A stretch of DNA of 64,000 bases from Thermothielavioides terrestris NRRL 8126 (lineage: Eukaryota; Ascomycota; Sordariomycetes; Sordariales; Chaetomiaceae): contig NC_016457.1 in NCBI RefSeq assembly GCF_000226115.1, forward strand, positions 4,154,001 to 4,218,000, written 5' to 3'. A program made the position numbers and the translations under genes. The notes under the pieces are model-generated. The model made no database searches. It saw only the letters and a list, made by a program, of their open reading frames with translations, and was not told the origin of the DNA. Of this stretch, positions 1-11,600 are shown one piece after another. Position 1 is the first letter of the stretch; each line of letters begins with the position of its first letter.

Positions 1-201
1 TGTCGTTAAACGCCCCCGTTTGTGGGACACTTCGCTGAATGGACCACCTATTGCGACCCAGCAACCTGTCGCGATCAAAGCGACCATTTCGATATCCAGA
101 TTCCTGGGCTCACCGTACATCGTTCAGCTTGCGAACCTTCCTCCAACCACCGCGGTACCACTGTTGCGAAAAATTACTTGTCCTAGGTCCTGATTGCCAC
201 C
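1..201. other. Upstream flank of clathrin light chain gene
   Basis: Non-coding flank holding the promoter and 5' leader of the clathrin light chain gene. No TATA box or other element could be recognised with confidence. Confidence 0.5.
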
Positions 202-1039
202 ATGGCTGACCGATTCCCATCGCTGGAGGACTTCGACTCGGGCGGTAAGTCGAGCGCTTCCCAGCGCCTTCCCCGTCGCGCTCACTAATGCTGTCCGCAG
301 CCCAGACCGAAATTAAGAATGCATCGGACGTACCGTCGGCGAGCAATTTTTTGGAGCGGGAAAAAGCGATCCTCGGCGAAGATGCCAACCAGTTTGCGAC
401 AGTCGAGGATGCCGGCTTTGGTGAGGGCGACAACGATTTGCTAGGAGGCGGTGGTGGTGACGCCCTGGGCGGCAACGCCGCATTTGAGTCCCAGTTCCCC
501 GACATTAGTAGCCGCAACGAGGTATGTCGCGGACACCCAGTCGTAGTTTGGCCGCACGCCACGATTCTAACTCTAGCGAACAACAGAGCGTGGCACCCGG
601 CGGCACCACCATCACAGGTCCCTCGGTTAGCTACAACTCGGGTTACCGGCCCTATGCCGAAGAGGAGGAAGAGCCCGAGGTCATAAAGAACTGGCGCGAG
701 AAGCGGGATGCCCAGATTGCGAAGCGGGCAGAGCAGTTTGCCCAACAGCGCGCCGAGACGATCCGGGAAGCCCAGCAGAACATTGACGACTTCTACGAGA
801 ACTACAACAACAAGAAGGAGAAGATGATTGCGCAGACTCGCAAGGAGGCCGAGCAGTTCCTCGCCAGCCGCGAGGACACGACATCGGGCGGGACCAGCTG
901 GGAGCGTATCTCCAAGATCGTCGACGTCAGCGGGAAGGGCGCAAAGGGCGGTGCCGCCGGCTCGGGTAAGGAGCGCTTCCGTGAGCTGCTTATGAGCCTA
1001 CGGAAGGACGAGAATGCTCCCGGAGCTTCAGGGTATTAG
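202..1039 (+). CDS. CLC1: Clathrin light chain
   Basis: Regulatory subunit of the clathrin triskelion, coating vesicles at the trans-Golgi, endosomes and plasma membrane. Exons 202-244, 301-521 and 587-1039 give 238 residues. Intron 1 starts GTAAGT and ends CGCAG; intron 2 starts GTATGT and ends ACAG. A nearer AG at 576 puts exon 3 out of frame, so 586 was chosen. The N-terminal third is acidic and Gly-rich. A long charged helix from about residue 105 (EEEEEPEVIKNWREKRDAQI) through the KKEKMIAQTRKEAEQFLA stretch is the heavy-chain-binding coiled coil. The end (SGKERFRELLMSLRKDENAP) matches the family C-terminus. Length is usual for fungi. AP-1 gamma adaptin, a clathrin partner, lies 6 kb away. 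The start is the first ATG, in a good CACC context. Confidence 0.93.
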
Positions 1040-1447
1040 AGGCGCGCGCCGACGGGCACAACGATAGACTTGGAACAGATGGCCGGGCCCTTCCCAACCC
1101 GGACCATCAACCCATCTTTGACAATGTCAACCGTCAATTACGCCAATTCATGTTCATGTACTTTTAGAGGGGGCTTTGACCCTTCCACCGCAGGTATGGG
1201 GATTCTGGTATTCAGCAGTGAAGGCGTCAGAGAGCAATGGGAACACCAGGGTTTGCACGGACTCAGAGCAGCACTTCGCATGGAGAGTGTCGGTCTGTTG
1301 GCCTCGGTTTCTTTCACTCACAGACTGCCCCAAGCAGCACATCTCCGCAACGGCCACGCCTCTATTGACCTCCCCGTGCTCTACTTATACAACAAGTCTG
1401 CACCCGCTGTATCCTCCGCCTGACTGCCTATCACCGACCACTCCAAC
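1040..1447. other. Convergent 3' flanks of CLC1 and COX7
   Basis: About 400 nt between the stop codons of two converging genes, holding both 3' UTRs. Short open frames here overlap one another and resemble nothing known. Confidence 0.5.
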
Positions 1448-2106
1448 TTAGTCGCTGAACCAGGTGTTGTGGCCGAGGATCCTGCGGCCCATGGCGTACA
1501 TGGTGGCTGTAGACCACATCAGAGACAGATCCATCAAAAGGAATGTTTTGTGTGAAGACGTACCGGCCGCGGTCCCCCACAAGAGGATGGTATACGGGGT
1601 CAGCATCATGGAGCTGCGGGGGTGCTGTGTGTCGAGCGATGCGCGGCAAGGCGACTCTGTCAGCCCAAACCATCCATCCATTCCACTTCTTCTTCGCTTT
1701 CTTTTCCCCATCCCTTTCTCCCACCCCTCCAACCATCCTCTCACCCCATGTTGTCCTCACGCACCAAACCAAGAGGTCTGGCGTCTGCCATATCGGGAAA
1801 AGAGAGAGAGAGAGAGAGGGAAGAACTCACGATCCGCCAGAGGCGCTGGTGCGAGCGGTACGCGCTCTGGTAAAGCCGCTGGTACTCGGGAACCTTGTTC
1901 GGGCGGTCGAGGAGACTGTTGCGCGTGCGCCGCGGGTCAGCTTTTTCCTGCTCTGCTTTCCATCGATTTGGATTTGTACGGCGGATGGCGCGGCAAAATC
2001 TGGCTTCCTCCCTCCAATTCCCCCCGGGCAGCGGCCATTGAGAACTTAAAAGCGCCGTCTTCGGAAGCGGATCACGAGAAGAGGGCAAATTGGTTGCTTA
2101 CCCCAT
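1448..2106 (-). CDS. COX7: Cytochrome c oxidase subunit 7 (VIIa type)
   Basis: Small nuclear-encoded subunit of respiratory complex IV in the mitochondrial inner membrane. On the minus strand the exons are 2106-2102 (ATGGG, five bases), 1915-1831, 1624-1564 and 1506-1448, giving 69 residues. All three introns have GT-AG ends (GTAAGC, GTGAGT, GTACGT donors) and the phases agree. The motif NKVPEYQRLYQ followed by RLWRIHPRS matches yeast Cox7, which has NKV then QLQKIFQ and WWRHPRS at the same place. A hydrophobic segment (LTPYTILLWGTAAATMYAMG) is the single membrane helix, followed by a fungal-type HNTWF tail. There is no cleavable presequence, as is usual for Cox7. The gene is easily missed because every exon is short. 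Intron 2 carries an (AG)9 tract on the plus strand. Confidence 0.85.
1801..1818. repeat. (AG)9 microsatellite in COX7 intron
   Basis: Nine uninterrupted AG units on the plus strand. It lies 12 bases inside the 5' end of COX7 intron 2 (minus-strand gene), just past the donor site. Confidence 0.9.
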
Positions 2107-2793
2107 CTTGAATGCGTGCAGTTCGGCGTGCGGTTGAGCTTTTGTTGCTGGCGCTGCGGGAGATGTGGTGATGGCGTGGTTTGCTTAATTGGAGGTGGGA
2201 GCTCGGATCGGGTGTTGTCGCTTCAAAGACGAGTGGGCTGATGAGGGATTGGCCAGTGCTGGGGTGACTAAGCATGTTTGGTTCCCAGTGGATACCCAAG
2301 CTCTTGACCTAGAACCCCGACCCGACAGTTGATCTTGCTAAGCTCGGCATTTAAGGGAATGTGAAATCGGGCCTGCATTGCGGAATACAGTGTAGAATGA
2401 GAGGAGGAGACAAAAACTGGGGGATGATACAATGGTGAGCGTGCTTCACTTGGCCCTTTCAGTCGCGGCTGTCAAGAGGCTCGCACCCTGCCATTCACCA
2501 TGATGGAATCCCGGGTGGCCAGCGGAAAGGGGTAAGACGAAAACAAATATGCGTGAGACGCCCTTTGAAGACGATCGCTCATAGTCTCAAGCCCTAGTGT
2601 ACATAGAAGAGCTCAAACCGAGAACCTCACGCCACGGCCCCCCTCTAATCGCGCCCAATCCTTCTCTATTAAACAGCGCCTTTATACACGCCCGGAGTCT
2701 CAACCCTTCGTGGGTAGGGGGAGATGCATGGTAGTCGCATTCACCACATCCGCGACTGAGCCGGAGTTTCCGTGGGCCAGGTGGCGAGCCGTG
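2107..2793. other. Intergenic: COX7 promoter and syntaxin 3' UTR
   Basis: Both flanking genes are on the minus strand, so this stretch holds the COX7 promoter and 5' leader and the 3' UTR of the syntaxin gene. No coding or RNA signal was recognised. Confidence 0.5.
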
Positions 2794-3992
2794 TTAGCTC
2801 TCGCCTTCGGGAGCCCTGTGCTTCTTCGGCTTGATGATCAGCAAGATGATCATTGCTGCAATGATCAACAGTAGAAGGAAGATAATCTTCCGTTTGGTCG
2901 TCTTCTTCTGGTACCCTTCCGCCGTTTTCAGCTCCTTCTCGGCTTCCTTGACATCGCTGGCCATGCGTTCCACGTTGTAGTCGATCCGGTCTAGCATAGT
3001 GCCCTGGTCGATGACCATGGTCTGGAGGTCCCGGAAGAGGTCTGCCAGCTCAATGATGCCCTGAGCAATATCCTCAATCTCCCGTTCGCGCTGTGATATG
3101 ACAGCGTCGTTGGACGCCAGCAGCTTTTGATGGGACGCGGCCTGCAGAGCCGATTCCGAGTAGGTCCGGTCGGCGTCGGATTCCAAGAGCGACGGGTCGG
3201 TGTAGCTGCCACCCGCCAAGGGGGTGGAGTTACGTTCAAGAGGAAGAGGACTGGCAAGCCCGCTCATGTCCCGGAGTTCTGTAAACGAGCGTCAGCGCCC
3301 AGCCTTGTGCACGGCGATCTGCATATGCCACACTGTACTTTTGAGATAGGCGCTCTGCTTCTTGCGAAAGCTGGCGCTCGCTTCCTGGACTCGCGTTGCC
3401 AGGTTGACCTTGATATTCCTGGCCATTGTCTCATCTGCCCGGCTCATCTGGCCATTCGCCTTGCCCTCGCGCACCATCTGCTCAATGCGCTGGATGCACC
3501 GGCGGCACTCGTGAAACCCGCGCGTGATGTCCTGCGTCAACCGCTCGATTTCGCCTTCCTCGGCCTTCTTCGTCTCCTCGTCGTTGAATCCTGGAAGGAC
3601 GTGTTTCTGGTGCAGTCGTTCCAGCTTTTGACTCTTGCTCGCGATGCCGGCCAGCAGCTCCGTAACCTCGTCCGACACGTCGGCCCACCGCGGTGGCAGC
3701 AGATCCATCTCAATCACCGCATCGCCGTCGTCCACGTCGTACGCACCGGAGGAAAGCAAGCCCCGCCGGTCCTCGTCGGCCGAGAACAGCACCCCTGTGC
3801 TCGCCGCGCCGCCGCCGAAGCGGTCGCTCGCGCCGGACGGCGCATACCGGCTGCGCTGGGTCGGATGGTGGGCGTACGACTGTCGGTATGAAATGTAGCT
3901 GCGGCGTGGTTCGTGTCAGTGCTGTTGCGGAGAGGGGTTGGCGATAGTTTCGTCAACACGGCTTCTTACAGGTTTGTCCGGTCTCGCCACAT
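2794..3992 (-). CDS. TLG2: t-SNARE syntaxin, Tlg2/syntaxin-16 type
   Basis: Qa-SNARE for fusion of endosome-derived vesicles with the trans-Golgi. Minus-strand exons 3992-3970, 3898-3339 and 3278-2794 give 355 residues. The start MWRDRTNLYISYRQSYAHH is rebuilt across intron 1 (donor GTAAGA, acceptor CGCAG) and matches the conserved Tlg2 N-peptide that binds the Sec1/Munc18 protein Vps45. The middle is the Habc helical region (WADVSDEVTELL onward). Intron 2 (donor GTACAG) interrupts YLK-KLRDMSGL, a conserved segment just before the SNARE motif. The SNARE helix runs from about residue 240 (SQREREIEDIAQGIIELADLF) to 310, with the zero-layer Gln expected in DLQTMVIDQG. A hydrophobic tail (IIFLLLLIIAAMIILLII) anchors it. 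It is divergent from calmodulin across a 545-nt promoter. Confidence 0.9.
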
Positions 3993-4537
3993 GGCGGACG
4001 CCGGAAGGGGGGAGTAGCGATCCCCTCAGTCCGCACCGGAGTTCGAGGGGAGAGGGACAGGGCCGTCGTGTGTCTGCTGGCGAGGGCCGAACTGGAGCGG
4101 CATCACATCGTAAACTGTTTCCCGCAATGCGCCGGCTGACGAGCTAGCTCCAGCTTCTGGGACACTTACATTCGGCTGACGCGAGACGACCAGGGAAGCA
4201 GACACAGTTGCCAACTGCTTGCAGGCCGCGGCCAGTTGCGAGGCGCCCGGCAGCTGTGCGCAGCTGTGGAGCGGAAATCGCTGGCCCATGCCTGGCCAGA
4301 CTGGCGACCCTGAAACCAAGGCGCCAGGCAGGCCCGCTCTTTTAGGTAAGGTAGGCGCTGTGCCCCGCATCCCCTTCTTGAAATCTCCAGGTTGCGGCCT
4401 CCCGTCGTCAATTAAAACACAACAACCCAGTTCAGCAACACAACTGCCGAATCCGTCGCTGTTGGCTTGTCTTTCGGAGGCCCTCAGCGAGAACGCATTG
4501 AATCTTCCTATCTGAACTGACGAAGCAAACCGTCAAC
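3993..4537. promoter_or_regulatory. Divergent promoter of TLG2 and calmodulin
   Basis: Shared upstream region of two genes transcribed away from each other. It must hold both promoters and 5' leaders. No individual element could be assigned; short open frames here have no similarity I recognise. Confidence 0.5.
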
Positions 4538-5418
4538 ATGGTCAGTCCCAGCAAAGCGCGATCTTGCCGGGAGTCGGCCCCGCCGTCGAGGGGCAGTCGG
4601 GCTGCGCCAGTCTCCAAGCACACCGATGAGCTGACACCGCCTCAACAACAGGCCGACTCCCTTACCGAAGAACAGGTCTCTGAGTTCAAGGAGGCTTTCT
4701 CCCTGTTCGTAAGTTGCTAGTCACCTTATTTTTGGACTGATCTTTGTTCTAGCTTGGCAGTGCTGACCCCTGGACAGGACAAAGACGGTGATGGTTAGTG
4801 TTTCCGTCCTCCTGTACCGTCCGGCCCGCCCTGTGCGAGGCCAGTTATGTGCCTTCACACTTGCACGGCGACAGCATTCCGTGCCTCCGGACGCCTTGAT
4901 ACCCAGGTAGAAGTGGTTGGATGCTAAGGCGGGAGCAGGACAAATCACAACCAAGGAGCTGGGCACCGTCATGCGCTCGCTTGGTCAGAACCCTTCCGAG
5001 TCGGAGCTGCAAGACATGATCAACGAGGTCGACGCCGACAACAACGGCACCATTGACTTCCCGGGTATGGGCATCTGCACCAGCGCTCTGGTAGCGACGG
5101 TTCGCTGACCGCCAGCAGAGTTCCTCACCATGATGGCGAGGAAGATGAAGGACACCGACTCGGAGGAGGAAATCCGCGAGGCGTTCAAGGTGTTCGACCG
5201 CGACAACAACGGCTTCATCTCGGCGGCCGAGCTGCGTCATGTGATGACGTCGATCGGAGAGAAGCTCACCGACGACGAGGTTGACGAGATGATCCGCGAG
5301 GCCGACCAGGACGGCGACGGGCGCATTGACTGTGGGTGTCCTCACTCGATTCTCGGCCGTCCATGGTACTGACGGTCAATCAGACAACGAGTTCGTCCAG
5401 CTTATGATGCAGAAGTAA
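4538..5418 (+). CDS. CMD1: Calmodulin
   Basis: Ca2+ sensor with four EF hands that activates calcineurin and CaM kinases. Exons 4538-4540 (ATG only), 4652-4708, 4778-4793 (16 nt), 4939-5064, 5119-5331 and 5384-5418 give the canonical 149 residues: [20 protein letters not shown], then EF-hand loops [36 protein letters not shown] and [12 protein letters not shown], ending LMMQK. Each intron has GT-AG ends and each junction restores a conserved residue (for example E of FPEF at 5064/5119 and Y of DYNEF at 5331/5384). Intron 1 (donor GTCAGT directly after ATG) is 111 nt long and has no in-frame stop, so retaining it would add 37 residues at the N-terminus. The spliced form is the obvious product. 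Confidence 0.96.
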
Positions 5419-6978
5419 ACGCTCTTCTCACAACATCTCAACACTGATGCCCTTTACGAACCAATGCGCCTTCTCTTTCGGATTTGCTCGATTCTGGATG
5501 GATGGATGGATCCTAGGTAGCTTCTGGAAGCTTTTTGCGCAGGGTTTGATCTTCCGGCGCAAGAGACCATCTTGCTGTCCCATTGGGCGTTATGCTTCAA
5601 GATATCTCCGCTCTTCGCTGTTCAAGGGATGGGTGATAATGAGAGCCACGTTTGAATGGGGCCACACCCACTCCTCGTTGACGTCGCGTATGTCCCTCTC
5701 GCAGCGACGGCAGTACCGCCGTCAGACCCGTCCGTCCCTGGCCTAGGAACGCCGTTCTACGTCTCCCTCTCGCATCGCTTCAGTGGAGCCTATTGCTCAG
5801 ACGGGTGCCGGCGGTCTGGGATCTCGAAAGCAGGTAGTTCCACTCAGCTATGCAGGTACATCGTGGCAGTGCTCGAGTTAGTGGCACCCTTTCCCGCACC
5901 TCCAGTTCCTCGCTTTTCCCTCTGCAGCCCTACGGATATACGGGGATGCCACTGGCCGGCGGCTTGGCTGCAGGGTAACTCTCCGGTCCTGTACCCTAAT
6001 CCCCGTGGACGTCCGGACAGGGCTGAGGTGCAGCTGCACTGCCTCATTCGAGTCTCGAGCGGGCCGCGACATTTCACCGCCGTTGTCTCTTGGGATCGGA
6101 CGGGAAGAGAGCTTGCACGGCCGGCGCTTGAGGTTGCAATCATATGACGATAACCAATTTTTGTGTGTTACCGAACTATGGATAGAAGCCCTTCCTCTCT
6201 GCTTTGAGCTGAGCGCCGTCTTGAGGAGATAGAGATTGATGGAGGTCCAAACAGGTCCATCCTTCAGTGAGACGCTTCTCTCTCTGGAAGAGGACACCAG
6301 AGCTGCGGGGTTTCAGGGAGCTCTGCATGACTCCCGTTGTCCATGAAAGAAGGAGAACGTCCATGTTTAATACGGGGACCGATCCGAGAGACAACTTCAA
6401 AGGTAATGCTGGCCAAAAAAGGAAAAGAAAAAAAAAAATGGCGTTCTCTTTTGCAATACGAGGGCTGTACGTTACGCTTGTATCTCATGTTCCAGCCATG
6501 GGCTTTCCCTCGCATAGGGGCTAAGGCAGCGAATACATAACACGAGCGGCGGCTTCTCGTTCTTCAATGGACTACGTTGAATGCTTGATAACAGGCCCGC
6601 ATAATGAAGGGCAGTTTTCCCGTCAGAACCGTCGTGGTATCTTCCCACAGGGCGAGCCTGTAGTGTAATCCTGTGTGGTCTTTCGCGCTTTGGAGAGGGA
6701 CAGAAGAGTGGCAGGGGAGGAAGCCCCACACCCCGTTTGGGGAGTTAACGTTAGGGGGGCGAGGCAGCTTCCTGCCTCAGGCACAAACCATTAGTTATCG
6801 GCATGCCGTCCACCAGCGACCGCCGTGCCACATCGCCAGCGATAGCTCCAGGGTCTTGAGGTGCGGGCAACGGTCGACTTTGAATATATTCACCCGCCAG
6901 CTTTTCGCGCAGCACCCGCTTCCCACCCCTGGAAATCATCCTTCTCTAGGCCCCCTAGCGGGCCGGAACCATCTCACC
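5419..6978. other. 1.56-kb intergenic region between calmodulin and AP-1 gamma
   Basis: This holds the calmodulin 3' UTR and the promoter and leader of the adaptin gene. Frames on both strands were checked and no protein family or splice-consistent gene was recognised. There is an A-rich tract at about 6415-6440 and a short GGAT repeat near 5500. An unrecognised non-coding RNA cannot be excluded. Confidence 0.45.
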
Positions 6979-9848
6979 ATGAGCTCTCGTGCGTATTACA
7001 CTCCCTGAATTGCGGCGCATTGTGGTTGCAGTTACCAACCTACATCGCTCTTGACTGGACTGTCCGACGCAGCGGCTGACCTCCCTGCTCCCCCACAGTC
7101 AAGCAGTTCATCCGCAACGTGCGCGCTGCAAAGACCATCGCCGACGAGAGGGCCGTTATCCAGAAAGAGAGCGCATCGATCCGGGCGAGCTTCAGGGAAG
7201 AGAGCGCCGACCACAGCGTCAGGTACGCCGAAGCGGCGGCCGAGTAGCCGCTGGGGCCGCTGGGGAGGACGATGTGCGTGTGTGCTGATACGAGTGCCTT
7301 CGTAGGCGCAACAATGTGGCCAAGCTGCTATACCTCTTCACTCTCGGCGAGCGGACCCATTTCGGCCAGATCGAGTGTCTGAAGTTGCTGGCCTCGCCCC
7401 GCTTCGCCGACAAGCGGTTAGGACATCTGGCGACAAGCTTGCTGCTCGACGAGAACCAAGAGGTCCTGACTCTGGTTACCAATTCCCTCCAAATGTGCGC
7501 TAAGCTCTGGCCAACATCACACAAACGCACATACGGGCGCTGCCTGCTGACCCTGCGCTGTTGCCAGTGATCTGAAACACTCGAATCAGTATGTCGTCGG
7601 CCTCGCGCTCTGCACGCTCGGCAACATCGCGTCCGTCGAGATGTCGAGAGACCTCTTCGGCGAGATCGAGAACCTGATATCAACCGCAAACCCCTACATC
7701 CGACGGAAAGCTGCGCTCTGCGCCATGCGCATATGCAGAAAGGTGCCGGACCTGCAAGAGCACTTCATCGAGAAAGCGTCGCAATTACTCTCAGACCGGA
7801 ACCACGGCGTGCTACTATGCGGTATCACCTTGGTCACGAGTCTCTGCGAGGCGGACGAGGCCGAGGGGGGCGAGGAGGGTATCGTCGAGAAGTTTCGGCC
7901 GTTTGTGCCGGTGCTTGTGAGGACGCTAAAGGGCTTGGCTTCGTCGGGCTACGCTCCGGAACATGATGTGACCGGAATCACGGACCCCTTCTTGCAGGTC
8001 AAGATCTTGCGCCTGTTGCGCGTTCTAGCCCGCGGTGACGCCCAGGTTACGGAGCAGATCAACGACATCCTGGCGCAGGTTGCGACGAACACGGATTCCT
8101 CCAAGAATGTTGGCAACTCAATCCTCTACGAAGCGGTACGGACCATCCTGGACATCGAGGCGGACTCGGGTCTGCGTGTCCTGGGCGTGAATATCCTCGG
8201 CAAATTCTTGACCAACAAGGACAACAACATCCGCTATGTCGCCTTGAACACGCTAAACAAGGTGGTGGCCATCGACACCAACGCTGTGCAGAGACACCGC
8301 AATACCATCCTGGAGTGTCTGCGGGATCCGGATATCAGCATCAGGAGGCGAGCCCTGGACCTCAGCTTTACGCTGATCAACGAGAGCAACGTCCGGGTGC
8401 TGATCCGCGAGCTGCTGGCTTTCCTCGAGGTTGCCGATAACGAGTTCAAGCCGACCATGACCAGCCAGATCGGCATTGCAGCTGATCGGTATGCGCCGAA
8501 CAAGCGGTGGCACTTTGACACCATGCTGCGGGTCGTTACGCTAGCGGGAAACTACGTCAAGGAGCCCATCCTCTCGTCGTTCGTCCGCCTGATCGCCACG
8601 ACGCCCGAGTTACAGACGTATGCGGTCCAAAAACTCTATGCAAACCTCAAGAAGGACATTACGCAGGAGAGCTTGACGCAGGCTGGCGCATGGTGTATCG
8701 GCGAGTACGGCGATGCTCTTCTCCGGGGCGGCCAGTATGAGGAGGAGGAACTTGTGCAGGAGGTCAAGGAGCACGAGGTCGTCGACCTGTTCTCGACTAT
8801 TCTTAACAGCAGCTACGCCACGCAGGTCACTACCGAGTACCTGATCACGGCGCTGGTCAAGCTCACCACCAGGCTCTCGGACCCCGCGCAGATCGAGCGG
8901 GTGCGCCGCATCCTTCAAAACCACCAGACCAGTCTGGATGTGGAGGTGCAGCAACGCGCTGTCGAGTTCGGTAATTTGTTTGGCTATGATCAGATCCGCC
9001 GCGGTGTTCTAGAGAAGATGCCGCCGCCCCAAATTAAAGAGGAGTCGCGAGTGCTGGGAGAGGCGGCCAAGAAGACATCCAAGGCGGCGAACAGGAAATC
9101 AAAAGCCATCAAGCCGAAGGAGGAGGACCTTCTCTTCGATCTCATGGGTGACAGCAGCGCTCCTGCGCCGTCGCCGGTCAATGGCAAGCAGAACACCGAT
9201 CTCCTTGCGGATATCCTCGGCGGCGCCAGCTCATCGGCGCCCTCTCCTGCCTCACCACCACCTTCCAGCCAGTCCAACGTCGCCTCCATCATGGACCTGT
9301 TCTCTCAAGGGCCCGTGTCCACGCCATCCCCTGCGCAAGCCGCTGCCGCACACCCAACTCCTGGCGCGGATCTATTCGCAACTACCGCCCCCCCGGCCCC
9401 GCAGGTGGCTGCTGCCGCCGCACCGGCGGGCTACCCCTGCTACGACAACAACGGCCTGAACGTGACCATCCAGACACAAAGAAACGCCGAGGGCACCATC
9501 CAGGCCATTGCCCGGTTCCGTAATACGTCGCCCGCCGGGGCGCTCTCAAATGCCGGCCTGCAGGCGGCCGTGCCCAAGTCGCAGAAGCTGCAGCTGCTGA
9601 GCATTTCCTCAACGGATATTGCACCGGGGGCCGAGGCGACGCAGATGATGAGGATCGCGGGGTGCAAGGGGGTAAGTCCATTCTCACGCTTTGCTTGCAT
9701 TGCAGTGCGCAAATTGGGTCTGCATGGATGTGTGGCTGACTTTCAATGTCTGTGGTAACAGCCTCTGCGGCTGCGCTTGAGGATAGGGTACTCGCATCCT
9801 ACGGCGGGACAGGTCGTGGATGTGGTCAACTGGACGGAACCATCTTGA
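6979..9848 (+). CDS. APL4: AP-1 adaptor complex subunit gamma
   Basis: Large subunit of the AP-1 clathrin adaptor, sorting cargo between trans-Golgi and endosomes. Exons 6979-6988, 7099-7222, 7306-7494, 7568-9671 and 9762-9848 give 837 residues, the normal family length. The start [27 protein letters not shown] is rebuilt across intron 1 and is diagnostic of gamma adaptin. The alpha-solenoid trunk ([22 protein letters not shown] onward) fills about residues 1-560. A low-complexity Pro/Ser/Ala hinge follows, with acidic-leucine elements ([23 protein letters not shown]) of the kind that bind clathrin. The C-terminal GAE ear starts near [14 protein letters not shown]. Intron 4 (GTAAGT) splits GCKG from [10 protein letters not shown]. 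The junction at 7494/7568 makes Ile where Asn is usual (SLQ-I-DLKHSNQ), so that acceptor is slightly less certain. Confidence 0.94.
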
Positions 9849-10543
9849 GGGTGGAGGAGGTCCTCCTGGAGGGGGGTAGCCGAGGGGTTGAGTTTGGGTT
9901 TGCCAAGTTTACCCAAGTCCGGCCACGCAGCTTCAAGTGGTAAAGTGATGGCGATGCGCAGCCTCACTGCTCGGTTGCTGTGGGCCATCAGTAGTATACT
10001 GAACGAAGCAAGCTGCCAGTGGGCTGTGGATCAGATCCTTACGAGAGACAAAGATAGAGTTTGTGTGAAAATGATGATTCTTGAATCCCTTGTGTACTCA
10101 TGCTCACCTGCCCTGTTTGACAAGGTACCCTTCGACAGGTGCTTTCATTTGATTTGGGCGGCCTTGTCAAGCCTGCTTCCCAGGACATTGGAGCGCGTCG
10201 TTGGGCAAGACCAAAATAGTGGGCCTTGCCTGCACTAACACTTTGCGCTGAGATTTGCCGGCAAATGTGTTAGTGACATAGTGAGTGTTGGCTTTTCCCA
10301 ACCAGGAATTTTCATGTTCACTGATTGCTATTCGTATTGTACGGATACATCGACTTGCTTCATGAAACTCCAACCGAGTATACCACAACGAGCCAATGAC
10401 GCGCAACGTCAAAAAGCTGGATCCTGCCGTCTTCGCATCTTGCATACCTGAGTGAATTCCAACTGGGGGGATAGTATTTGACCCTCTAACTCTCAAACCG
10501 CGGCACAGCAACGCAGGCTCCCCACGGCCTCCCAACACTCGCA
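9849..10543. other. Intergenic between APL4 and RRP36
   Basis: Adaptin 3' UTR and RRP36 promoter. No coding or RNA gene recognised in about 700 nt. Confidence 0.5.
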
Positions 10544-11600
10544 ATGTCGTCAGTCAAGCGGAAACAGCCGCCGGCCAGTTTACTGCAGCGCAGAGTCAGA
10601 CCTAGATATGAGCCGGAGCCCGAGTCGGAGGTTGAGGACGACGTGAGCGAGGCGCCTAGCGAGGAGGGTGCTGGCGACTCCGGTTCGGATGATGAGGACG
10701 AGGGACCCAGCGAGGATGAGTCGGGGAGCAGCAATGAGGTAGAGTGCCATTGCTACTGTTCTGCTTTGATGGGGAAGGTTCTTAACAATGGTACAGGGCA
10801 GCTCTCATGGGGATTCAGATGAAGAGGGAGAGGAGGACGAGGACGAGGACGAGGACGACGAGGAGACGCCGCAGATCGACGCCTCGCAGCTCTCCTTCGG
10901 TGCCCTCGCAAAAGCCCAGGCGGCTATGGGCCCATCGTCGAGACGGAAACGTGGAAACCCCCCAAAGGAGAAAGACACCGACAACCTCAGCCACAGCTCC
11001 AAGAGCGACCATGCCGCCGGCGGAAAAAAGCCCGAGAAGCGCGCCAACAAGCACGCGCCGGTCGAGATGAGCAGCACCAAGCCGGTCTCGCGTCTGCGGG
11101 ACTTCCTCACCGTCACGGCGGAGCACAAGCGGCCGCAGGCGCGCGACCCGCGCTTCCTGCCGCTCGGCGGCGGGGGCGGCGGCGCCAGCAAGATCGACGA
11201 GATCAAGGCGCGCAAGGCGTACGCCTTCCTGGACGAGTACCGCGAGTCCGAGATGCGGCAGCTGCGGGAGGCGCTGGGCAAGACCAAGGACGCGGCGCAG
11301 CGCGAGAAGCTGCAGCGGGCGCTGCAGTCGATGGAGAGCCGCAAGCAGGCGCAGGAGCGCAGGGACCGGGAGCGCGCCGTCCTCGAGGAGCACCGCCGCC
11401 GCGAGAAGGAGCTCGTCCGCCGCGGCAAGAAGCCCTTCTACCTGAAGCGGTCCGAGCAGAAGAAGCGGCTGCTGGTCGAGCAGTTCCGGGGCATGAGCAA
11501 GAAGCAGGTGGACAAGGCGATCGAGAGGCGGCGGAAGAAGCTGGCGGCGAAGGAGAAGAAGCTGCTTCCTCTGGCGAGGAGGAGTGCGGAGGACAGGTGA
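10544..11600 (+). CDS. RRP36: rRNA biogenesis protein Rrp36
   Basis: Nucleolar protein of the 90S pre-ribosome, needed for early cleavages of the 35S pre-rRNA. Exons 10544-10738 and 10797-11600 give 332 residues. The intron (GTAGAG...TACAG, 58 nt) falls inside a very acidic stretch (GEEDEDEDEDDEE). The family signature starts near residue 160: PVSRLRDFLTV, then RDPRFLPL and KAYAFLDEYRESEMRQLREAL. It continues through a long basic coiled coil to KKPFYLKRSEQKKRLLVEQF and a Lys/Arg-rich tail (ERRRKKLAAKEKKLLP) suited to RNA binding and nucleolar retention. A Gly-rich insert (GGGGGGA) sits just before the coiled coil. The gene converges on COQ8, with 148 nt between the stops. Confidence 0.92.
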
